Assembly (NCBI GenBank): GCA_963281255.1
Contig: OY725497.1
Coordinates: forward strand, 3,650,968 to 3,714,967
Reading direction: 5' to 3'
DNA: 64,000 nucleotides
DNA from: Aphrocallistes beatrix
Lineage: Eukaryota; Porifera; Hexactinellida; Sceptrulophora; Aphrocallistidae
Both the position numbers and the translations under genes were made by a program. Below the pieces are notes generated by a model. The model saw only the letters and a program-made list of their open reading frames with translations. It did no database searches and had not been told where the DNA came from. Below, in pieces: positions 51,143-61,117 of the stretch. Numbering within the stretch: position 1 is the stretch's first letter; the number at the start of each line of letters is the position of its first letter.

Positions 51143-53848
51143 ATGCAGAGTAACAAACTCAACTTCGTATTCTCCAATCTATGTGGCTGTATGTACAAAC
51201 AGGGAAATATTCTCTTTACACCTGATGGAAATTCGATACTGAGCCCAGTGGGGAATAGGGTCACCCAGTTCGACCTCAAGAATAATAAATCCACAACTTT
51301 TCCATTCCAGAACCGTAAGAACATCTCCCGCATCGCCATCTCTCCCAACGGAGATCTGCTGCTGAGTGTGGACGAAGAGGGCCGGCTGATTCTAGTGAAC
51401 TTGTACCGCAAAGTAGCTCTTCAGCACATCAATCTCAAACTCCCGGTCAAAGACATCAAGTTCAGTCCAGATGCCGCATTTATTGCTGTCACGCATGATC
51501 GCGTCTTAGACATTTGGCACAGTCCTTCAAAAGTGAAAAAGTTCGCATCTTTCCAACGATTCAGAAGTTTTCGAGGCCACAGTAGTAAGATAACCTGCAT
51601 CCACTGGTCTTCTGACTCAGAGTTCGTAGCCACCGGATCCAGTGACATGACAATTCGAGTTTTCTCTCTGCACAAGACTCACGGCTACAGACACATGAGA
51701 CTAGCGGGACATAGGAACACGTTGGTGGGGTGTTTCTTCGAGGACAAGTCTCTGAGTCTGTACACTCTCTGCAAGGGCTCCATCCTACTGCACTGGACTT
51801 GTGACGTCAGTCTGGAAGAAGCGAGGGAGCTGAGAGAGAAAGCTGAAACAGGAGCGAGTAGAGACGAGTTGGAGAGTGAGGATCTGAAGGGAGATCTCTT
51901 CTTTTCGGAGGGAGGGGGTGGAGAGGATGACAGTTCGGGTGAGGAGGACAGGTACAAGTCTGCGGCTAAGAGACTGAAAAAAACAAATTCAATCGTCTGG
52001 ACGCGATGTGAAAAGCACATTCTCAACTCGGACCATCACTCGGAAGTTAGCTCTGCTTGCTACCACAGCAGCTCTCATATCCTGGTAGTGGGGTTCAAGA
52101 ACGGCGTGTTCGTACTCCACGAGACCCCATCCCTCTCCCCTATCCACTCCCTCTCTGTTTCCCAGCACGCGATCACATCTGCGGCAATCAACACATCTGG
52201 CCTGTGGCTAGCTCTAGCCTCTAAGACGCTAGGACAGCTGGTGGTGTGGGAGTGGTCCTCTCAGACGTTTGTTCTGAAGCAGCAGGGGCACTCGCAGGGA
52301 ATGAGTTCCCTCGCTTACTCACCGGATGGACAGGCCATCGTGACTGGGGGAGAGGACGGGAAGGTGAAGCTATGGAGCACGGACACTGGCTTCTGTTTCT
52401 CTACGTTCGGGGAGCACAACGGACCTGTGACGAGTGTCTGCTATAACGTGGTCGGGCAGGTGATTGTGTCGGCCTCTCTGGACGGAACAGTGCGAGCGTT
52501 CGATACTAAGCGCTACAGAAACTTCAGAACCTACACCTCCCCCAACCCTGTCCAATTCTCCTGTCTGGCAGTCGACTACTCGGGGGAGATGATTTGCGCG
52601 GGCTCTCAGGACACCTTTGAGTTGTTCCTGTGGTCCTTAGAGACAGGAAAGCTGTTGGAGATCATAAGGGGACATACGGGCCCAATTAGTTCCCTCCAAT
52701 TCTGTCCCTACAGCTCTCTGCTAGCCTCTTGTTCCTGGGACAAGAGCTACAGACTGTGGGACGTTGTCAATCCAGAAGGGAACAACGAACACGTCGATTT
52801 TGTAGCCGAGGCGGTCGCTCTCTGTTTCCGTCCGAACGGAAAGGAGTTAGCTGTGAGTACCCTGGATGCACAAATCACGTTCTGGAATGTAGAGAGTGCG
52901 GTACAGATAGGAAGCCTGGAGTGCAGAAGAGATGTGTGGAGTGGAAGGAGGGCAGAAGACCGAGTGACAGCGAAGCACCTCTCCAGCACCAAGTGCTTTA
53001 CCTCCCTTGCCTACTCGGCAGACGGAAACTGCCTACTAGCCGGAGGTAGGTCCAAATACATCTGCATCTACGATGTGGCGAATAAGATTCTGCTACGGAG
53101 GTTCCAAATCAGTGCGAACCGCTCCTATGACGCCATGCAGCGGTACCTGGACAGTAGGCGAATGACCGAGGCAGGACCAGAAGATCTGATCGAAGTTTCT
53201 TCTGAGTCAGAGAGCGAGGAGATCGGCCTCCCAGGGGTGGTCAAGGGAGACTTCAGCCGCCGCAAAACCCGACCTGAGATGGAGACAAAGAGCGTCCGAT
53301 TCTCTCCCACCGGACAGGCGTGGGCAGCTGTGACCACAGACGGACTGACGGTCTATTCCCTGGATCAGGGGATGGAATTCGACCCGTTCGAGCTGGGGGC
53401 AGAAGTCACACCTGCTGCTGTGATACGTGCAATCAACTCCGGACATTTCATGGAGGCCCTCGCTTATAGTATCCACCTGAATGAGCACTCGCTGCTACAG
53501 AGGGCTGTGGAGAGTGTGCCTACTGACCAGGTCAAGTTCATTGTGAGCACTCTCCCATTTCGCTATATTCCTTTATTGATGCCACATCTCGCGGTCTTCC
53601 TCGCCAAGACTCCACACCTCCACTTCTACATGCTCTGGATCCAGTCTCTGTTGCTGTACCATGGACCGAGCATAGAACGAGAGACTGAATCCTCGCTGAG
53701 GCCAGGCCTCATTGCTCTTGAGAAATGCATCAATGAAAAAATGAAGGATCTCTCAGCTCTGACTGATTCCAACAGTTTCACTCTAGATTATCTGCTCGCA
53801 ATGCAGAAGAAAGAAAAGGCTGCACTTGAGTCTAAGGAAACATCGTAA
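51143..53848 (+). CDS. PWP2: Periodic tryptophan protein 2 (UTP-B subunit)
   Basis: WD-repeat subunit of the UTP-B part of the nucleolar SSU processome, needed for 18S rRNA processing. A single exon of 901 residues (human 919). It starts MQSNKLNFVFSNLCGCMYKQ, as in PWP2. Two WD40 propellers follow, with clear repeats such as VKDIKFSPDAAFIAVTHDR, FRGHSSKITCIHWSSDSEF, GQAIVTGGEDGKVKLWS and SSLLASCSWDKSYRLWDVV. An acidic insertion sits near residues 235-280 (EEDRYKSAAKRLKKTNSIVW). The helical Utp12 domain is at the C-terminus (FIVSTLPFRYIPLLMPHLAV). The start agrees with the family. Confidence 0.96.
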   Translation: MQSNKLNFVFSNLCGCMYKQGNILFTPDGNSILSPVGNRVTQFDLKNNKSTTFPFQNRKNISRIAISPNGDLLLSVDEEGRLILVNLYRKVALQHINLKLPVKDIKFSPDAAFIAVTHDRVLDIWHSPSKVKKFASFQRFRSFRGHSSKITCIHWSSDSEFVATGSSDMTIRVFSLHKTHGYRHMRLAGHRNTLVGCFFEDKSLSLYTLCKGSILLHWTCDVSLEEARELREKAETGASRDELESEDLKGDLFFSEGGGGEDDSSGEEDRYKSAAKRLKKTNSIVWTRCEKHILNSDHHSEVSSACYHSSSHILVVGFKNGVFVLHETPSLSPIHSLSVSQHAITSAAINTSGLWLALASKTLGQLVVWEWSSQTFVLKQQGHSQGMSSLAYSPDGQAIVTGGEDGKVKLWSTDTGFCFSTFGEHNGPVTSVCYNVVGQVIVSASLDGTVRAFDTKRYRNFRTYTSPNPVQFSCLAVDYSGEMICAGSQDTFELFLWSLETGKLLEIIRGHTGPISSLQFCPYSSLLASCSWDKSYRLWDVVNPEGNNEHVDFVAEAVALCFRPNGKELAVSTLDAQITFWNVESAVQIGSLECRRDVWSGRRAEDRVTAKHLSSTKCFTSLAYSADGNCLLAGGRSKYICIYDVANKILLRRFQISANRSYDAMQRYLDSRRMTEAGPEDLIEVSSESESEEIGLPGVVKGDFSRRKTRPEMETKSVRFSPTGQAWAAVTTDGLTVYSLDQGMEFDPFELGAEVTPAAVIRAINSGHFMEALAYSIHLNEHSLLQRAVESVPTDQVKFIVSTLPFRYIPLLMPHLAVFLAKTPHLHFYMLWIQSLLLYHGPSIERETESSLRPGLIALEKCINEKMKDLSALTDSNSFTLDYLLAMQKKEKAALESKETS

Positions 53849-54092
53849 TCAATTTTAGACAATTAAATCCTATCTTTTCTATATTTTACTGCGTTTAGTA
53901 AAACAAAACTTTCGAAAAATGTCTAAGAAATCTTGCACCCCAAATATTTGGCTGAGATTTGCTTCATTCTGACACTAAATACGTAAGTAATGATTTAATA
54001 ATAGCTATAATTGATACATAATTTGATTAATTCGATCTAACTGGGAACCAGGAGTTTAGAGTGAAATATATTAATGTTTAATTAAAGTGCTA

Positions 54093-54923
54093 ATGTCTAG
54101 CTTATACATAGATAAGATGAGTAGAATGAGTAGACGGATGTTCTCTCTCATCTCCCTTTCCCGCGGCATTTCAAGTTCTGCATTTTCAAGAGAAAAATTT
54201 GTCAACAAAGATGTGTTTGTATTCTATAGAAACAAGATCTGTCACACGCCCCTAGAAGCTCAACTCCCACCCACTCAGTTCATGAACATGTACGACATTC
54301 AAAAGAGACAGCTCGCTATTTTTATTCCACACTTTACCACCGGTTCCATCCTTAAAGTTGTATGGACAGAGAAGGCCTCCGTTTCTGGTCTGTGCCAGTT
54401 CACTGGGATTTGTACTTTCAGAAACGTTGGCAAGGCAAAGGTGTCAAGTATTTTTACGCTCAGAAACGTGGTTCGAAATGAAGCGGTGAACCTCTCCTTC
54501 GAGCTTTACTCGCCTATCATTCAGAGCATAGAACTGATCAGATACCAGCAACTCATACCGGAGAAAATAGATCTGAAAGATTTGGAGGAATACCCTCTCT
54601 CTGCTAGTACAATTCCGCTTGACCTGAAGCAGGTACTGACAGATAAGCCAGTGGTTCTCACAACGTGGAAAACTTGTCCATACTTGTCTAACCAAGAATT
54701 GCAAGAACAAGTGAGACAGGATAATTTGAAATACGTAAGTTCTCCCGAGGAAGTGAAACTGCTGAATGATCCTTACTACAAGTGGCTGAATGCGGAGTAT
54801 TTGATGAACAACCTTCCTGGGGTTGCGGAGAAATTCTTCGAGATAAACAAACCGACGGAAGAAGATGTGGAGCGCTTTAGGGGTATAAAGGTTAAATTGA
54901 ATTCGGAGACTGTTAAGGCGTAA
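54093..54923 (+). CDS. MRPL19: Mitochondrial large-subunit ribosomal protein bL19m
   Basis: A single exon of 276 residues from ATG 54093, or 268 from ATG 54117 (better context, A at -3). The latter begins MSRMSRRMFSLISLSRGISS, a clear mitochondrial presequence. The bL19 fold is visible at about 80-150: TGSILKVVWTEKAS, FTGICTFRNVGKAKVSSIFT, LRNVVRNEAVNLSFELYSPI, which matches the bacterial pattern of a basic loop followed by FTLRN and the ELYSP turn. The C-terminal mitochondrial extension (LNDPYYKWLNAEYLMNNLPG) is as in animal MRPL19. An ATG four codons long (54073-54084) lies just upstream and could act as a tiny uORF. Confidence 0.9.
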   Translation: MSSLYIDKMSRMSRRMFSLISLSRGISSSAFSREKFVNKDVFVFYRNKICHTPLEAQLPPTQFMNMYDIQKRQLAIFIPHFTTGSILKVVWTEKASVSGLCQFTGICTFRNVGKAKVSSIFTLRNVVRNEAVNLSFELYSPIIQSIELIRYQQLIPEKIDLKDLEEYPLSASTIPLDLKQVLTDKPVVLTTWKTCPYLSNQELQEQVRQDNLKYVSSPEEVKLLNDPYYKWLNAEYLMNNLPGVAEKFFEINKPTEEDVERFRGIKVKLNSETVKA

Positions 54924-55645
54924 AATCATTTATTACAGTTTTAGTGTAGAATATGTTTAATTAAAACAATTGCATACTAGACCTAAAATAATTTTACTTA
55001 ACATTACGACATCTTAGTTAAATTGGGTACTATTCGACTCAATACATATATTATCTCTCTGCAAAGTCTAAGTCCCATTTTCAATATGTAAAAAATATTA
55101 TGTAGCACTTTAAAATGTTGCACCAGAATATTAGCTGTGGAAATAGAGGGAATTATCCATTCGTATATTCTACTTGGTGGAATTAGCTAAAGTATACACT
55201 CTACACCTGCTGATGCTAAATTAGGTATTGCATTTAACAACAGAAAAACTCACTATAAATACTTGAGTAAATTCGTATTTCTATTCATTTATTATCCACA
55301 CGTACGTCGTACATACATATACATATATCTAGTGACCTGTCACTGTTATATTTATGAATATCCTTCACGAACCAAAATCTTATAGACTAGTTCACACCCT
55401 AAAAAGCTAAATTCAAACAATTAAATCAACTCGAACTGTTTCGATTTCAGCCTCCTTACAAATGTGCTCGCAACTTATGCACAGTTTATTAAACTAAATG
55501 TATTTAGGACGACCAATTCAGAATTTGCTGTTTTAGTTTTAATTTCTTATTCAAAAATGGACCATCTTAATCCACTCTATCGAATTAAATTTTAGCTATC
55601 CTTGAATTTGCATTGGATACACTTCAATTAGAAATACGAACATAC
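54924..55645. other. Intergenic region between MRPL19 and UBXN7
   Basis: Strongly AT-rich. No gene or clear repeat is seen. Confidence 0.4.
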
Positions 55646-57864
55646 ATGCCTCCTAAAAATCGAGGAAGAGGAAAGGGGAAGGGGCGTGGCAGAGGGCGTG
55701 GGAAATCCCCTACCAAGAGGAGTGATTCTAACCCAATAAGTTTCGACTCTGGCTGGTCCAACCCTCGGGTGCCTGATAAACCAATTGTAATTGATGAGTG
55801 TGACGAAGTCATGGAGACACCACTCACTAAGTTCATGAACATTACGGGAGCTGAGCAGTCGGTTGCCAAGAATTACCTCACAATGTGCGAAGACCTCAAT
55901 GAAGCTATAGCTCTCTTCTGCCAGTGCGCCGGATCCGATAATGTCGATCCTCTCTCGAGTACCGTGAATAGTGGGAGGGATGAGAACTTTGATGCTCCAT
56001 GTGCCCTCCCCTCCGAGGTTCTCTCTCCAAACACTTATCAGAAGACGTGAGTGGTTTAGCTCTAGGCTTCCTACTTACTATATAATTACTGTTTCTACTC
56101 GATCTAGACATGGAGTAAGGGCGCCATTACCTCGAACCAAAGCGCGGTTAATAGATGAACCAGGTTGGAATACTTTACTAGACACCTGGCAATATTCGTG
56201 TTGATTTCTCCTTTCTTTGTAGAAAATATTCGCTCTAATGGCAAGAGGAAGCTCCCTGATTCCATCTTTGATGAAGATTACAATCCATGTGAGTATTTAT
56301 CTGAGAATTATACTAATTTGTTTTTGTTGTTGTTATTGTTGTTCTTTTTTTAAGTGTAAATGTATTTTTGCCCTTGCTTGATACATACTCATAGCAAAAG
56401 TATTAACAGGTCTAACAGCCAAACTTCCAATAGTGAACACCTCGAAATAGTGAGCCTATTTCCGGTCCCAGATGTTCAATATTTCAATCAAATACTATAT
56501 TAAGAAGAACCTGCTTCATGAATACCTCATATAATGAACATAAAATCTGGTCCCGAGGGTGTTGACTAGAAAGAGGTTTGACTGTATATCATTTTATTTT
56601 ATGAAAATTATTCCTTTTCCTTCAGTGAATCCATCAAAGAAGAGTAAGAAACTTCACGACTTGTTCAAAGCTCCATTGGACATCACATTTAAAGGAACTT
56701 TCGAGCAGGTAAAGTGTCTTTATTTGTGGGAAAATGTAATTGAAAGAAATACGAATAAATTCAATCTCCTTCAAACTTATCAGGCAAAACAACACGCTAA
56801 GGTATCCAACACACTGCTACTGGTCAACATACAGGATCCGAAGAATTTCGACTCGCATCTTATCAACAGAGACTTGTGGAGAGAAACTAGGGTGCGAGAA
56901 CTCCTCCGTAACTTCACTCTGTGGCAGGTGAGTGTCTCAGGTTCTTAATACGTAATTAAAAAAGACTTGACTAAATATTTATATTTGGATTTCGTAGATA
57001 AATAAAGATAGCCCAGATGCAGACTGGTTCTCACGGTTCTACGAAGTTAATTCATTGCCTTATATAGGAATATTGGACTCCATGACAGGTATTGTAACTC
57101 TGTTCATGTGACTGGAGACTTGTGGTTCCGATAAATCCTTCTATTTAATTGTTTTACTTTTCAAGGAAATTTTTTACGAGATGTTACGACTACCAGTAAT
57201 CGCGTGTTTCTATCCACTGGTTAGTGTACTTTGATTATCAAATTCTCTGCTCAGTATTGAGAGGAGTTTATACTATCTAAATCCTGTATTCCTATGCACA
57301 GTTGAGAACTTCCTTGCGAGCTACTTACCGAATGAAGATGAAGAGATGAGTACTGCGATAGCAGCTTCATTGTCTCAGCAAGAGAACGGAGTTCTATCAA
57401 GTCAACCCTCGCCTACCTCTAGCCAAGTTCCAGCTCCGACAAGTTCAAGAGCTCTCGAAACGAGTGAGTCCCATAACACCTCAGAAGGATCGCTCAGACC
57501 ATGGATTGAGTGCGACTACGTTCCTCTCTTAATCCCAGGAGATGCAACTACTCGTATCTTGATTCGGTGTCTAGATGGCGAGAGGCGATCGGTTACTTTT
57601 TCGCAATCTCAGTCCATCAAGGTACGTAAATATGTCAGAAGATATACCATACTTAATATCCATTCATATTTACTTGCAAATTGTTGCTACGTAATTCCTC
57701 TTTAGGAACTCTTCGACTATTTATCCGCTCACGGGATAGACCCTACCGAATTAGAAATTGTCTCTGCTTTTCCAAGAATGCTACTCAACACAATAGAACC
57801 ACGCACCTCCTTTAAAGATGCTAATTTGGCACCCAGTGCTACTATATTTATTCAGTACAATTAG
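55646..57864 (+). CDS. UBXN7: UBX domain protein 7, nine exons
   Basis: An adaptor linking p97/VCP to cullin-RING ligases and ubiquitylated substrates. Exons 55646-56046, 56108-56163, 56223-56288, 56626-56708, 56784-56927, 56998-57088, 57166-57219, 57302-57621 and 57706-57864 give 457 residues (human 489). All joints are GT-AG and in phase. Domain order matches UBXN7: a UBA-like domain (MNITGAEQSVAKNYLTMCED), the linker VRAPLPRTKARLIDEP, a UAS thioredoxin-like domain (LHDLFKAPLDITFKGTFEQ; LLLVNIQDPKNFDSHLINRD; LPYIGILDSMTG), a UIM (EEMSTAIAASLSQQE) and a C-terminal UBX domain (RILIRCLDGERRSVTF; VSAFPRML, with the p97-binding FPR). Unusual: a Gly/Arg-rich, RGG-like N-terminus (KNRGRGKGKGRGRGRGK) before the UBA. 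Confidence 0.94.
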
Positions 57865-58448
57865 CCTGCTAATCTTGTAGAATTTAGACTGCTTCATTGT
57901 TTTAATTCTTCTAACTTAGTACATCAATGAGATATTTTACTGCTATAACTCCTGCATCATACTGGTACCCCGTACCCATAGCCCATTCTAATTGTGCTAC
58001 AGTAGCAAATAGTTCTGCTTGCTTTTAGGATTTGCCTGAAAATTGAGAATTTGTTCTTGTGACCTTCCATTGGTCCCAGTTCAGCCGTAGCATTACTAGT
58101 ACAAATCAATGGCTTATAACGAAAAAGTTCCCCGAAAGCATCGTTATAGTCTAAATGGACACATATTTGTCTCCTAGACTTGTTAATAATAAGTCTCAAA
58201 TGACTGTAGCAAAATGCCCAATTATCAAATGAAAAATCTGGTGTTAGATTGACACAAACAAAGATCTCGTTGTCCATAACGGACAGTCATAGAAGATATA
58301 ATTTGAAAAGACTAGTTTGAATTAAAATTAATTAATCACAACCTCCATGTCTGTAGTAATCACTTCAAAAACACATACGTAATATACGTAACAAATGTAA
58401 CATTTACCTCACAACGCTCTCTATATCTGAGATCCCTATGTATAATTC
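57865..58448. other. Convergent 3' ends of UBXN7 and copine
   Basis: The two genes are tail to tail here. It contains a 106-codon minus-strand frame, listed separately. No other feature is seen. Confidence 0.4.
57957..58277 (-). CDS. Possible small ORF, 106 residues, unrecognised
   Basis: ATG at 58277 to a stop at 57957, downstream of copine on the same strand. It begins MDNEIFVCVNLTPDFSFDNW and has fairly protein-like composition (six cysteines, mixed charge), but no known motif, signal or membrane helix. It may be chance, a pseudogene fragment, or part of the copine 3' UTR. Confidence 0.2.
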   Translation of the reverse strand: MDNEIFVCVNLTPDFSFDNWAFCYSHLRLIINKSRRQICVHLDYNDAFGELFRYKPLICTSNATAELGPMEGHKNKFSIFRQILKASRTICYCSTIRMGYGYGVPV

Positions 58449-60200
58449 TCAATAGCTCCACCACTGGATATTCTTATACGGATCCTTCATGTAATCCTCG
58501 ATTTTCTCCTTGTGCTTATCGTAATATTCTATGATGTGTTCTGGAATTTCCCTGTGGATCGCTTTTGTGAAGAATTCTTTTTCAAATTCCTCGGCTGCTT
58601 CTGTGTTTTTATTTATGGTCTTTAACGATACGAACTGAACTATGTCCCGCGCCATACGCTGGTTGCGCCCGTTTTTCAGCGGCTGAAGATCTCCATCAAG
58701 TCGTCTCATGTCGGTGAAATCCGCATCTCCCACCCCTACGATCACGATAGACAGCGGAAGATAGGAGGCATACACGATCGAGTCGATTGTCGCTTCTCTG
58801 TCACAAATAACTCCGTCTGTTATGATCAGGAGAATGTTATAAGTGTCATTTTCCTTCATTCCTTGCTGTACCTTTACTGCCACGTTTTTAATCAATTTTG
58901 AGAAAACGGTCGGTCCTGATAGTTCTATCTCTTTAAGTTTGGATTTGTACACATTTAAGAGATCATCTAGTCCATTTACTTCTGGGACTTTCTCATTTCC
59001 GTTTAATGCAAAGCAATGGGAAGTCTCTGTGTCACTTTTCAGTTTCGCCCCGAACCCAAATGCTGCGATACGCGGGTCCGTGTATTGGTTGAGAAGTCCA
59101 GGTAAAGCCCGCTTCAGCACTTCAACATATTTGTTGCCAGACCCCGTGATGGTGTGCAGAGATGTCAAATCGTCGTATTTACCGTTTGATGCTGTGAAGT
59201 CGATGGCTACGTGTATTTTGAGCTTTATTTTTTTATCGGCGACGAAAGTGTAGTAGTCTTTCTCGTCGTGTTTCTGCTTTGATGGATCGATCATTTCTAT
59301 CATGACATTTCCCGTATCTTTTATTTTGCTATGAGTCCCAGTTCCTTTATCATCGAATGAATCCTTTCCCGCAACCATACTTGTTGATTTAACCATCACA
59401 CTCTTCTTGAGTGTTAATCGTTCACTTTCTCTCGCTTCTTTGCCAATGAGCTGATCAAACGTAATTTGGAAACTTCCATTGAACTTGTATTTTCCGAAAG
59501 GGGAGGCGGAAAAGACAGAAAACTTAAGCTCAGAATCATCATTTGTATATAGAAGCTCCTGTTTGACATCTTTAATGGTCCAAACAGGACTTGTCGTGTG
59601 CTTTTGTTTTTCAGATTCGTATACTTCTATTTTTGTTTTGTCGCTGCGAATCTTATCTAGCACCATATAAGAATTCGGGCTGATAAACTTCTTCGGTAAA
59701 AAAGTACTGAACTTTAAGGAGAATGTTTGGGGTGGTAGGGGTGGAATTATATCAACGTGTAACTTTAACAGACCTGTACTCCTCTGCTTCTTTTCTAAAG
59801 GCATTTCTATCTCTTTTTGCTGATCTTTGACAAGTTCGCTTACATCAATTGAGACCTCACCAATAAGATCATTCCCTCCCACATAGTCGAAATCATATAC
59901 ACTGAATTCTAGGACTTGATCTTCCTCAAAGAGATATGATACTAAAATCGGTTTTTTAAATACGGGACATTTTGTATTGCTAATCTTCTCCGTTCTTCCC
60001 ACAACCACCGTCCCTAACATATCCTTTCTAACCTCTTTAACAACACAAAAAGGGTCAGGATCACCTATGTCAGTCGAGTGGAGATCTTTAGCTTCTATTT
60101 GAATCTCAAGTTTTGTCAGTTGCTGTAACTCGAAGTCTTCCATTGCTTGAGGTTTCGTTTGCATCGTTGGCTCGATCCCATTCCCATTTTTCGTAGCCAT
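58449..60200 (-). CDS. Copine (Ca2+-dependent phospholipid-binding protein), single exon
   Basis: A single exon of 583 residues from ATG 60200 (MATKNGNG); the frame extends further 5' only through non-ATG codons. Copines translocate to membranes on Ca2+ rise. The C2A domain (about 25-145) has Ca2+-ligand aspartates in DIGDPDPFCVVKEV and DFDYVGGNDLIGE. C2B (about 155-290) is less canonical: the first acidic loop is weak. The copine/VWA domain (about 310-555) has the MIDAS-like AIDFTASNGKYDDLTSLH, then FGFGAKLKSDTETSHCFALN, ILLIITDGVICDREATIDSI and VIVGVGDADFTDMRRLDGD. The length equals vertebrate copines (about 540-590). Which human copine is closest cannot be told by eye. Confidence 0.94.
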   Translation of the reverse strand: MATKNGNGIEPTMQTKPQAMEDFELQQLTKLEIQIEAKDLHSTDIGDPDPFCVVKEVRKDMLGTVVVGRTEKISNTKCPVFKKPILVSYLFEEDQVLEFSVYDFDYVGGNDLIGEVSIDVSELVKDQQKEIEMPLEKKQRSTGLLKLHVDIIPPLPPQTFSLKFSTFLPKKFISPNSYMVLDKIRSDKTKIEVYESEKQKHTTSPVWTIKDVKQELLYTNDDSELKFSVFSASPFGKYKFNGSFQITFDQLIGKEARESERLTLKKSVMVKSTSMVAGKDSFDDKGTGTHSKIKDTGNVMIEMIDPSKQKHDEKDYYTFVADKKIKLKIHVAIDFTASNGKYDDLTSLHTITGSGNKYVEVLKRALPGLLNQYTDPRIAAFGFGAKLKSDTETSHCFALNGNEKVPEVNGLDDLLNVYKSKLKEIELSGPTVFSKLIKNVAVKVQQGMKENDTYNILLIITDGVICDREATIDSIVYASYLPLSIVIVGVGDADFTDMRRLDGDLQPLKNGRNQRMARDIVQFVSLKTINKNTEAAEEFEKEFFTKAIHREIPEHIIEYYDKHKEKIEDYMKDPYKNIQWWSY

Positions 60201-61117
60201 TATAGTTAACTGTAATAGTTTAGTATTAATGAATGAAGAAAGGTTGTATGATGGCGAATGCAATATTGTGCTTACTCTAAACGTATGCCTTGAACTTAAG
60301 TATCCTGCAGTGTCTGCCTATACTCTGTAATTAGATGCTCCAGTCTAGTCCATATCATTCCACTCGCTCGTGCCACTAAATGTGAGAGTTTTATATTACT
60401 TGAGCGTTGTTTCCTAGATAATCTCGGGCATCCTGTTATTCCTGTGGAAGTTGACTGTCCTCTATTTTTTCTAAATTTAGAATGTTCAGCTAGAATTAGA
60501 TTATTTTATTAACAAGGCCCCTATCTCCCACACAAGAGATTAGTCAGGAATATATATGATAACGAATCTTTGTTGGAGCTAGTTAGTGCAAAGTTGGAAA
60601 GTATTCTCTTTTCTCTGCTATAATATATTACGCACTTACTTTACAGCAATTTTGTATTTAATAATTCCAAGGATTAATAATAAACACAGACACGTATTTC
60701 AATTGTCAATTTGTTTTTAAATAATTAGTTTAGTGCACTGCATACAATGTATTGGTGTAAATCTGTGAGTTCATTTCCTCTAGTTGCACCCTGGCAGCAG
60801 ACTCAGCACAATACTGCCTAAGCGCCTAATTCACATGTTTTCAGGGACTTCTTCCTTGTGAAAAATTATTCATACTTTCAGAAATATTTCTACTAAGAAT
60901 CCAAGAGAAGACCATACTGCCATACTGCGGTTTCAAACCTTATAAAATAGCAATTAACTAAATATGTGTCTGTGAAAGCATCGGATCCCTACCAAGTAAA
61001 CTGTGGTTATGAATTAGAGATTCACTACCGCTCCATCCATCTGCACATACGCACTGAGTTATATAAGGCAGATGACACCTACGTTATGATTTCATTAGTT
61101 GTGTTAGGCGATAAGAG
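60201..61117. other. Shared 5' region between divergent copine and glypican genes
   Basis: 917 bp between the two start codons; likely carries both promoters. The glypican side has a TATA-like box, listed separately. No other gene is seen. Confidence 0.5.
61060..61067 (+). promoter_or_regulatory. Candidate TATA box of the glypican gene
   Basis: TATATAAG, 50 nt before the glypican ATG. Transcription starting about 30 nt downstream would leave a 5' UTR of roughly 25-30 nt. The match is clear, but AT-rich DNA gives chance hits. Confidence 0.45.
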
